A stretch of 64,000 nucleotides of DNA, from NCBI GenBank assembly GCA_025459175.1, contig JALORC010000041.1:44325-108324 (forward strand), given 5' to 3'. Origin of the DNA: Planctomycetota bacterium. Its GTDB lineage: Bacteria; Planctomycetota; UBA1135; UBA2386. The translations under genes were made by a program, and so were the position numbers. Under the pieces are notes generated by a model that worked only from the letters and a program-made list of their open reading frames with translations, had not been told where the DNA came from and did no database searches. Positions 54,081-61,240 of the stretch are shown here, one piece after another. The first letter of the stretch is position 1. Each line of letters begins with the position of its first letter.

Positions 54081-55739
54081 ATGCAGGCTCAGGCCCTTGT
54101 GGCGGCGCGCCTTGGTGCGCATGTTCGCCACCCCGTGAACGAGTCCGAGACGCCCGACCTCCCGCCGACCCCGATCGCCGCGCCCGCTCCCGGCGACGCG
54201 GCGCCGATCGCCGACCGCGATCGCGCCAACCTGGCCGCGGGTGAGGCTCCCGCCGGCGAAGCTGGTGCCGCTGGCGAAACCGGCCCCGATGGCGAACGGC
54301 GCCGCCGCCGCCGCCGCCGCCGCCGCGGTCGCGGCGAACGTGGCGACGGGGTCGCGAACGGCGACGCGGCGGACGGTGCTGCGCCGACGGACGCGAGCGT
54401 GCCGGCGCCCGCTGCAGCAAGCACCGAACGCGGCCCGCGTCCCGAACGTGGCCCGCGCCCTGACCGTGGCCCGCGGCCCGAGCGCGGCCAACAGAAGGAG
54501 CGTCAGCGACCGGCGCGCAACGATGGCGGCCGGCCCGACCACGGCCGCCGCGGCCGCGGCGATTCCGAGCACTCGGCGATGGCGGCGGTGAAGGCGTTGG
54601 CCGACATGGCGCACGCGCTGTTGAAGGTCGAAGGCGTCGATCCGCTGGCGATGCCGCGCTACCTCGAGCTCAACCTGCGGGTGCCGCTCGACGGCGGCAA
54701 CGACATCCGCCACGCCGCCGGCACCGCGGTCGAGCAGATCAGCAAGCGGGTCCGCGAAGTGCGCGAGCACGAGCAGGCGCTGCGCCAGGGCGCTGTCTAC
54801 TCGTACTTCGCCGGCACCTCGCACGCCGACGGCTGCCGCCCGACCGAGCCGCGGCAGGTGTTCGACGGCTATTCTTCGACCGGCAAGCCGGTGTTCACCG
54901 ACTTCGTGACGATGGCGATCGAACGCAAGCACCCGCACATCGAGCAGCTGCTCGCCGGGGAAGAGGTCGTGCTGACGCGGGTGACGATGGGGCGCGTGCT
55001 GCGCACCCAGCAGCTGGCGGAGTTCGGCAGCAACTCGCCGGTGTTCAAGATCCTCGGCCAGGTCGATGCCGGCCTGTTCCGCGTGCTCGGCGCCGCCGGC
55101 CGCTGCGCGTTCAGCTTCCAGCTGCTGCGCGGCACCACGCTGGAGGGTCGCGTGCGCTTGCGCCTGCACCCGGTCGGGGCCGTCGATCCGATGGACCTCG
55201 CCGATCCGGCGCTGATGCAGATCCTCAGCCGCTTCCAGCGCCACCTCGACGTCGAGGCGCTGCGGCTGCAGGGCCTGCTGCAGAGCGGTGAGGTCGACGA
55301 GGAGGCGTTCGTGTTGCCGATGCTGCAGGAGTTCGCCGAACGGCTGCAGAGCCGCACCCGCAACACCGGGCGCCGTACCCAGCACGGCCTCGAACGCAGC
55401 GAGGAGGGCCAGCGGCCGACCTCGCGCGCCTACCCGGATGCCGGCGAGGCCAGCGACGACGCGATTCTCTGGGACCTCGACCAGAACACCGTGATCGTGC
55501 TCGGCGGCAAGGGCCGCGTGCACGTGTTCACGCCGCAGGGCAAGCACGTCACGTCGGTGATGATGCAGGGCCACGCGATCGAGCGGCGCCGGCACATGGG
55601 GCGCTGGCGCCTCGCCGAGCCGGAGGAGCGCGGCGAGTTCCGCATCCACATCAAGCGGTTGATCGCCCAGGGGCAGGACAGCCCGCAGGACGATCGCGTG
55701 ACGGCGGCGCCGTCGACCGAGCCGGGCAAGCAGGGCTGA
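54081..55739 (+). CDS. Unknown protein with an Arg-rich low-complexity N-terminus
   Basis: 552 residues. The first 165 are disordered: an Ala/Pro/Gly/Glu stretch, a run of ten arginines (about residues 73-82), then repeats of RGPRP[ED] and more RGRG. From residue about 165 a folded region begins (AAVKALADMAHALLKVEGVDPLAMPRYLEL). It continues to about 530 with mixed alpha/beta sequence, including VFKILGQVDAGLFRVLGAAGR and TVIVLGGKGRVHVFTPQGKHVTS. I do not recognise the family. Arg/Gly-rich tails of this kind are common in RNA-binding proteins. AAGGGAA precedes the ATG, and a GTG at 54135 would drop 18 residues. It is divergent from the cystathionine gene and followed by mogA after three bases. 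Confidence 0.78.
   Translation: MQAQALVAARLGAHVRHPVNESETPDLPPTPIAAPAPGDAAPIADRDRANLAAGEAPAGEAGAAGETGPDGERRRRRRRRRRGRGERGDGVANGDAADGAAPTDASVPAPAAASTERGPRPERGPRPDRGPRPERGQQKERQRPARNDGGRPDHGRRGRGDSEHSAMAAVKALADMAHALLKVEGVDPLAMPRYLELNLRVPLDGGNDIRHAAGTAVEQISKRVREVREHEQALRQGAVYSYFAGTSHADGCRPTEPRQVFDGYSSTGKPVFTDFVTMAIERKHPHIEQLLAGEEVVLTRVTMGRVLRTQQLAEFGSNSPVFKILGQVDAGLFRVLGAAGRCAFSFQLLRGTTLEGRVRLRLHPVGAVDPMDLADPALMQILSRFQRHLDVEALRLQGLLQSGEVDEEAFVLPMLQEFAERLQSRTRNTGRRTQHGLERSEEGQRPTSRAYPDAGEASDDAILWDLDQNTVIVLGGKGRVHVFTPQGKHVTSVMMQGHAIERRRHMGRWRLAEPEERGEFRIHIKRLIAQGQDSPQDDRVTAAPSTEPGKQG
54298..54327. repeat. CGC trinucleotide run coding for poly-Arg
   Basis: About nine consecutive CGC codons flanked by CGG and CGG/GGT give the ten-arginine run in the Arg-rich protein. 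Perfect triplet runs of this kind are prone to length change by slippage. Confidence 0.8.
54424..54486. repeat. 18-bp tandem repeat coding for RGPRP[ED]
   Basis: Three and a half units of roughly CGTGGCCCGCGTCCCGAA, each encoding RGPRPE or RGPRPD, inside the Arg-rich region of the unknown protein. Confidence 0.75.
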
Positions 55740-55742
55740 GCG

Positions 55743-56282
55743 ATGGCTTCGCAGGCCCCGCGCATCGGCATCGTCACCATCAGCGACCGCGCCAGTCAGG
55801 GTGTCTACCAGGACGAGTCCGGGCCGGCGATCGAGGCGGCGCTGCGCGACTACCTGGCGACCCCGTGCGCGTTCGAGACGCGGGTGGTGGCCGACGAACC
55901 GCCGCAGATCGAACAGGCGCTGCGCGAACTCGCGGCCGGCGGCTGTTGCCTCGTCTGCACCACCGGCGGCACCGGCCCGGCGCCGCGCGACCTCACGCCC
56001 GAGGTGATCCGCGCCGTCTGCCACAAGGAGCTGCCGGGTTTCGGCGAACAGATGCGCGCGGCGTCGCTGCGGGCGGGCGTGCCGACCGCGATCCTGTCGC
56101 GCCAGACCGCGGCGATCCTCGATCGCACGCTGGTGGTGACCCTGCCGGGCAAGCCGGCGTCGATCCGGGTCTGCCTCGACGCGGTGTTCCCGGCCATCCC
56201 GTACTGCATCGATCTGCTCGGCGGCCCGCGCCTGGAAGGCAATCCGGCCGTCGTGCAGGTGTTCCGACCGAAGGCGAAGTGA
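55743..56282 (+). CDS. mogA: Molybdopterin adenylyltransferase
   Basis: A 179-residue MogA/MoaB-family protein that adenylates molybdopterin before molybdenum insertion. The motifs IGIVTISDRASQGVYQDESG, VADEPPQIEQALREL and TTGGTGPAPRDLTPE are clear. The PGFGEQMRAASLRAGVPTAILSRQTA block and LPGKPASIRVCLDAV are also clear. The MPT-binding Asp and TGGTG loop are intact. It lies three bases after the Arg-rich gene and nine bases before the next gene, so it is in the middle of an operon. Confidence 0.93.
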   Translation: MASQAPRIGIVTISDRASQGVYQDESGPAIEAALRDYLATPCAFETRVVADEPPQIEQALRELAAGGCCLVCTTGGTGPAPRDLTPEVIRAVCHKELPGFGEQMRAASLRAGVPTAILSRQTAAILDRTLVVTLPGKPASIRVCLDAVFPAIPYCIDLLGGPRLEGNPAVVQVFRPKAK

Positions 56283-56290
56283 GGCTCCCG

Positions 56291-56776
56291 ATGACCGAGA
56301 TCCCGAAGACCGAGACGATGACCAAGGACCAGTTCGTCGAACTGTTGCGGCCGCTCGCGAAGGCGCTGCTCGCCGTCGACGTGCAGAGTGCGGATGCCGC
56401 GGCGCAGTCCGAACGAGCGGCGCCGTTCGCGGGACCGCTGGTCGCCGCCGTCAGGACGGCGGCGATCGCGAACATCGACTCGGCGTGGCTGTTGCCGAAG
56501 GCGCAGGGCGGGATCCGGTTCGGCCGCGTCGCCAAGGAACTGCTCGGCTTCTCGGTCGACGCGGTGCTGATGGACGCGCCGGGCCCCAAGCACCGCCATC
56601 CCAACGGCGAGATCGACCTGTGCTTCACCACCGGTGGCGACCCGCGCTTCGACGGCAAGCCGGCCGGCTGGGTCGTCTACGGCAAGGACACCACGCACGT
56701 GCCGACCGTGCGCGGCGGCCAGATGCTCATCCTCTATTTCCTGCCTGGTGGCGCGATCGAGTTCCTGACCGGGTGA
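56291..56776 (+). CDS. DUF4863 / PnbB-like protein
   Basis: A 161-residue soluble protein. The C-terminal half has GEIDLCFTTGGDPRFDGKP, GWVVYGKDTTHVPTVRGG and MLILYFLPGGAIEF. This is the conserved core of proteins named after p-hydroxylaminobenzoate lyase (PnbB). A cupin-like beta fold with His/Glu/Asp metal ligands (KHRHPNGEIDL, HVPT) is plausible. Substrate unknown here; degradation of nitrobenzoate is not implied. It follows mogA closely and is the last gene before a convergent one. Confidence 0.65.
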   Translation: MTEIPKTETMTKDQFVELLRPLAKALLAVDVQSADAAAQSERAAPFAGPLVAAVRTAAIANIDSAWLLPKAQGGIRFGRVAKELLGFSVDAVLMDAPGPKHRHPNGEIDLCFTTGGDPRFDGKPAGWVVYGKDTTHVPTVRGGQMLILYFLPGGAIEFLTG

Positions 56777-56809
56777 GCGGCGCGCCGCCGGCTCGGGCGC
56801 GACGGCGCG

Positions 56810-57826
56810 CTACTGCTTCTTCAGATCGGTCAGCAGCTGCTGGATGTGCTTGGCCATCGTCTCCGTGCGAGCCTTCGGCAGCGCCTCCTCGAGCCGCGGG
56901 ATCGCCGCCTTGCCGAGCAGCGTCGCGGTCGCGCTCAGGCAGTGGCGCGCGAACAGCTCGTCCATGTGCTCCTGCGGCGGATTGGTGTAGAGGCGCCAGA
57001 TCGGTTCGATCGCGCGTTCGCAGCGGCGCTCGGTCAGGGCCTTCACGCATTCCTGGATCGTGATGGTGTCGTGCTCGGCGCGGCCGAGCAGCATCAGCAG
57101 CGTGTCGTCGATCTGGGCATCGCCGCTGCGCACGTAGTGCACGACGAAGTTGTGGAAGCCGGTGGTCGCGAACGCGGCGGTGTCCGGGATCGGGCCATAC
57201 GCCAGGGCCCGATCGGGGTTGATGCCGCGACTGGACTCGGTGGTCAGGATGCGCCGCAGCAGCGACTGCGCCAGCGGCTTGTCGGCGTCGGTCAACATGC
57301 GGGCCGTGTAGAGTCGCAGCCGCGACGACGGCATGCGGTGGCCGAGCAGGATCTCCTGCAGCATCTGTTTGGCCGGCTGGGGATCGACCCGCAGCGCCGC
57401 CTCGAGCAGCCACTTGATCTCGTCGAAGTCCTTGATCGGATCGAGCTTCTCCAGGCGGGCCATGATCGGCTTCCAGGCATCGGCGCCATGGGTCGGGAAG
57501 GCGCGCAGGATCGCCTCCATCTCCAGCTGCGCGTTCTTGAAGTCGGGTTCGGCGGTGCGCGAGCTGGCCAACAGCGGCGCGTAGGTGCGCAGCTTCTCGA
57601 GCAGGGCCTGCGGGCCCTTGACGCCCGCCGACTGCTCGATGCGCATGCGATTGACCTCGGCCAGCACCTGTTGCAGGGTGGCGCTGTCCTGGGTCATGGT
57701 CTGCTGCAGCGCGGCCATCCGGTGGTCGAGCTGCCACAGCCGGTAGCCGCCGAACAGCAGGCCGGCGGCGGTCAACAGCATCAGAATCGGGGTCGCGAGG
57801 GGGCGGGAACCGGACGGCGCGCTCAT
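56810..57826 (-). CDS. Membrane-anchored HEAT/armadillo-like protein
   Basis: 338 residues from the ATG at 57826. An earlier ATG gives 12 more residues without conserved character. One N-terminal membrane helix (about residues 12-30) is followed by a coiled coil (MAALQQTMTQDSATLQQVLAEVNRM). About 250 residues of helical pairs follow (FDEIKWLLEAALRVDPQPAKQMLQEILL; ERAIEPIWRLYTNPPQEHMDELFARH). No enzyme motif is visible. Probably a protein-protein scaffold. Convergent with the DUF4863 gene. Confidence 0.78.
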   Translation of the reverse strand: MSAPSGSRPLATPILMLLTAAGLLFGGYRLWQLDHRMAALQQTMTQDSATLQQVLAEVNRMRIEQSAGVKGPQALLEKLRTYAPLLASSRTAEPDFKNAQLEMEAILRAFPTHGADAWKPIMARLEKLDPIKDFDEIKWLLEAALRVDPQPAKQMLQEILLGHRMPSSRLRLYTARMLTDADKPLAQSLLRRILTTESSRGINPDRALAYGPIPDTAAFATTGFHNFVVHYVRSGDAQIDDTLLMLLGRAEHDTITIQECVKALTERRCERAIEPIWRLYTNPPQEHMDELFARHCLSATATLLGKAAIPRLEEALPKARTETMAKHIQQLLTDLKKQ

Positions 57827-58225
57827 AGGATCGAGACTATTGAAGCGGGGGGCGTGCGTCACGGCCTGTTCGATGTCGAACAGGGGGCGTGCCGAAGTGC
57901 ACCGGACCGTCCGGCGAGCGGTTCCGCTCCGGCCGTTCCGACCGGCCTGGCCGGCAGTGGTGCCCAGGGCCCGCCCTTGCCATCGGCGTCCGGCCGCGGC
58001 TGCGTCGACCGCCCGCTGGCGGCACGAAAGTTGGTGCGCGACGGCCTTCGGCGAGGCCCGCTCCCCCGCGGTTCTCGCGGTCGCCGTCCTTGCAGCTGAT
58101 CCTGCGGTATGGTTTCTTTGCCCACGGTCCTTTTGCCCCTCCTCGCATCCCGCCCTTTTGACCGATCGAGTCCCTCAGCGGTCGTCGGTCCGGCTCTGCC
58201 CTCATCTTCCCGATTCGAGGCCTTC
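57827..58225. other. Divergent intergenic region
   Basis: 399 bp between a minus-strand gene and the plus-strand lipoprotein gene. It should carry promoters for both. The ribosome site GAGG before the plus-strand ATG is clear. A TTGCAG near 58090 and TATGGT near 58108 are too close together for a standard promoter. No repeat or RNA gene is seen. Confidence 0.5.
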
Positions 58226-61189
58226 ATGTTCGTGCGTCAATTGCCCAAGCTCGCCCTGTTCCTCGCTCTGCTGGCCGGATGTTCCGGCGGCGGCGGTTCC
58301 GTGGGCGTGTCGACGACCGACTGCGGCGACCCTGATTCCAGGGTGATCTGCTTGCTGAGCTGCAATCTCGGTTGCTCGTCGACCGGCTGCGCACGCACGG
58401 ACATCGCCCAGAACGAGATCGTCATCCTGAACTTCAGCGACGACCTCAATCCGAGCACGGTCGGCCCGGCTTCGATCCGGTTCCGCACGGCGTCCGGCGC
58501 CGAGCCGGTCGGCGAGTTCTTCGTCAACGGCAAGACCGTCGAGTTCGTGCCGACGCTGTCGGTGTCCGGCGGCCAGACCTTCTTCGGGTTCAACGCCGGC
58601 GAGACCTACACGATGACGATCCCGGGCGGCGAGGGACAGCTCGGCGTGCTGCGCAGCACGTCGGGCAAGCCGTTCGACAAGACCATCACCTGCACGCTGC
58701 AGTCGAGCCGCGGCATCGTCGACCTCAACGGGGTGGCGCCGCGCGCGGATCTGGTGGTGCCGCCGTCGTCCCAGTTGGAGGCGGCCCCGCTCGACACCGA
58801 CATCGTGCTGCAGTTCAACGAACTGGTCGATGCGACGCCGTTCATCGGCGGCGGCCAGATCCCGGTCGAGTACACGATCCGCCGCACGTTGGTCAACGCG
58901 TCCGGCGTGCGCGAGTGCAACCCGGCCTCGGCGCCGCAGACGCTCACGGGGACCGCGGTGCTCGACTTCGACGCCGGCAGCGGCCGCTCGCTGCTGACGT
59001 TCCGTCCTACCGCGGCGCTGCCGTCGGACGTGTGCATCGAGATCTCGGTCACCGACGGGGTTCGCGACCTGTCCGGTCGGCCGGCGCAGCCGCAGGTGTT
59101 CAGCTTCCGCACGCTCGCGCTGCCGCGCGTCGATCTGCCGCTCGTCGAGGAATTCATCGGTGCCGAGCAGCTCGAGACGGATGCCTCGTCGGGCAACTGG
59201 GGCGGCGGCTTCGCGACGTTCGCGCAGATCGGCGGCGACGGGCGCCACGGCTCGTTCAACACGCTGTCGATCGACACCGGGACGACGATCAACAACAAGA
59301 AGATCTGGCAGCTCAACACCGATCTGCAGGTGATTCCGGCCCTCAACACGACGACGGGCTCGCCGCTGGCGGTGACCGACGGCCGCTTCTTCTTCACGAC
59401 GATGGTGGTGCCGAGCGACGTGCGCCTGCGCTTCGTCGGCTCGAACCCGCCGGTGATCACCGTCGCCGGCCGGCTCGAGATCCTCGGCGAGATCGACATC
59501 TCCGGTGAGTCGATCCCGGCGCTGCCGTCAGCCTCTACCTCGACGACTGGTCAGGCGGGCGGTGCGGGCGGCGTCTTCGGCGGCCGCGGCGGCAAGGGCG
59601 GCGATCGCATTCCGCAGGGCTCGTTGGTCCCACCGGTGGCGGACAATCAGGGCAGCAATGGTCAGGATGCCAGGGTCGTCAGCGGGCATGCCTACGCCAG
59701 CTCGGTCGTCAACTCGGGTGGTCAGGGCTCCACGGTGTTCCCGGCCCTGGCGCCGTTGGGCAACAACATGATCTTCGGCGCCCCGACCACCACCTTCAGC
59801 CAGTTGGCGTGTGTGTCGGCTTCGGCCGGCGGCGGCGGTGGCGGTCATCGGCAGGCGGGCGGCATCGGTCGAGTGGTCAGCAACAACCACTCGGAGCCGG
59901 GGCTCGGCAATGCCTCCGCTGGCCAGGTGCCCGTCAACGTCGCCGGCGCCACGGCGACCACGATCTCGGTGACCACGACCGGCTACAGCCCGACCAATGC
60001 AGGGCTGCCGTGGGCGGCGAATCGCTATGTCGGTCTCACGCTCGAGGTGCTCACCCTGGCCGGGGCCGGCCAGTTGCGCACGATCACCAGTGTGTCGTCG
60101 ACCACGAGCTCGGCCGTGATCACGGTGTCGCCCGCCTTCGCGACGATCCCGCCGATCGGCAGCACGTTCCGTGTGCTGCCCAATCCGACCACGCCGCTGG
60201 CGACCGCGATCGGTCCGCCTGCAGCGGGTGGCGGCGCGGTGCAGCTGCTGCCGTTCCCGCCGGTGCCGCCGACGGCCGGCCTGACCCGCAGCTCGCTGCA
60301 CTTCCTGGTCGGCGGTTCGGGCGGTGGTGGTAGCGCGTCGCATGCCTGCATGAGCGGGCAAACGATCCGATCCTTCGCGCCGGGGCTCGGCGGCGGCGGC
60401 GGTGGTGGCGCGATGGCCCTGCGGGCCGGCCGCGAGCTGCGGCTGAGCACGGTGGCCCGCCTCGCTGCGCGCGGCGGCAGTGCCATCAGCAACCTCGGTC
60501 CCACCGCTACCGCGTCGGCGACCCAGGCTCCCGGCGGCGGCGGCTCCGGTGGCTCGATCGTGCTGCAGTCGGCTGGCGATGTGCAGCTGCTGGGCCCGAT
60601 CGACGTGCGCGGTGGCGCCGGTGGCGATTTCAACCGGATCTCGACCTTTCCGACGGGCAGCCCGGGCACGGCCCCGATCGGCGCCACCGTGGTGATCGAG
60701 GGCGGCGATGGTTCCGACGGCTTCGTGCGCCTCGAAGTGCCCGGCTCGCCGAGCACCGCGTTGTTGTCGACGATGCTGCCGGCACCGGTCGCCGACAACG
60801 TGGCGCCGCTGGTCGAGCGCGATGACGTGGTCGGCACGCTGTCGAAGATCTACTCGACCGGTCGCCTGTTCGGGCCGGAATACGTCAGCTACGAGATCCG
60901 CGCGTTGGTCGATGGCGCGCCGGTCGTGTTCAGCGACGACCCGGCCATCTCGACCCAGGAAGCGACCGGCAGCTCGCCCGTGCGGGCGCTGTTCCAGGCG
61001 GTGCAGGTCAACATCTCGACCGGCGAGGTGCTGCAAACCGGCCCGTGGCGCACCGCCGTGCGGTCGACCCTCAACCAGGCAGGCATCTCCTCGGAGGGCT
61101 TCAACGCCTACCGCTTCTGGCTGTTCGTGGATCGCGCGTTCGCCAACGACATCCGCATCGACCGCGTCGTCATCCTCACTCGCGTCTGA
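58226..61189 (+). CDS. Large lipoprotein, family B copy 3 (Cys motif, Ig-like, Gly-rich)
   Basis: 987 residues. The ATG at 58226 opens a signal peptide with the lipobox LLAGC|SGGG, and GAGG precedes it. Soon after the lipid site comes a cysteine motif, C-x3-C-x3-C-x4-C (CLLSCNLGCSSTGC). Two Ig-like segments follow (VILNFSDDLNPSTVGPASI; IVLQFNELVDATPF). The shared module lies at about residue 385 (DGRFFFTTMVVPSDVRLRF, then ITVAGRLEILGEIDISGES). Gly-rich beta repeats follow (GGGGGGGAMALRAGRELRLS; GGGGSGGSIVLQSAGDVQLL). It is a close relative of the next gene. No catalytic motif is recognised; surface exposed by inference. Confidence 0.84.
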   Translation: MFVRQLPKLALFLALLAGCSGGGGSVGVSTTDCGDPDSRVICLLSCNLGCSSTGCARTDIAQNEIVILNFSDDLNPSTVGPASIRFRTASGAEPVGEFFVNGKTVEFVPTLSVSGGQTFFGFNAGETYTMTIPGGEGQLGVLRSTSGKPFDKTITCTLQSSRGIVDLNGVAPRADLVVPPSSQLEAAPLDTDIVLQFNELVDATPFIGGGQIPVEYTIRRTLVNASGVRECNPASAPQTLTGTAVLDFDAGSGRSLLTFRPTAALPSDVCIEISVTDGVRDLSGRPAQPQVFSFRTLALPRVDLPLVEEFIGAEQLETDASSGNWGGGFATFAQIGGDGRHGSFNTLSIDTGTTINNKKIWQLNTDLQVIPALNTTTGSPLAVTDGRFFFTTMVVPSDVRLRFVGSNPPVITVAGRLEILGEIDISGESIPALPSASTSTTGQAGGAGGVFGGRGGKGGDRIPQGSLVPPVADNQGSNGQDARVVSGHAYASSVVNSGGQGSTVFPALAPLGNNMIFGAPTTTFSQLACVSASAGGGGGGHRQAGGIGRVVSNNHSEPGLGNASAGQVPVNVAGATATTISVTTTGYSPTNAGLPWAANRYVGLTLEVLTLAGAGQLRTITSVSSTTSSAVITVSPAFATIPPIGSTFRVLPNPTTPLATAIGPPAAGGGAVQLLPFPPVPPTAGLTRSSLHFLVGGSGGGGSASHACMSGQTIRSFAPGLGGGGGGGAMALRAGRELRLSTVARLAARGGSAISNLGPTATASATQAPGGGGSGGSIVLQSAGDVQLLGPIDVRGGAGGDFNRISTFPTGSPGTAPIGATVVIEGGDGSDGFVRLEVPGSPSTALLSTMLPAPVADNVAPLVERDDVVGTLSKIYSTGRLFGPEYVSYEIRALVDGAPVVFSDDPAISTQEATGSSPVRALFQAVQVNISTGEVLQTGPWRTAVRSTLNQAGISSEGFNAYRFWLFVDRAFANDIRIDRVVILTRV

Positions 61190-61206
61190 TCCCCGCGTCT
61201 GATCCC
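61181..61206. repeat. Two tandem 13-bp units over the stop codon of lipoprotein B3
   Basis: CGCGTCTGATCCC occurs twice head to tail. The first copy contains the TGA stop (61187-61189). It resembles the rpsG case, where a short stretch around the stop codon is also tandemly copied. Confidence 0.85.
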
Positions 61207-61240
61207 TGCAGTGACCCCCTGCCGTACGCAAGAGCACACC

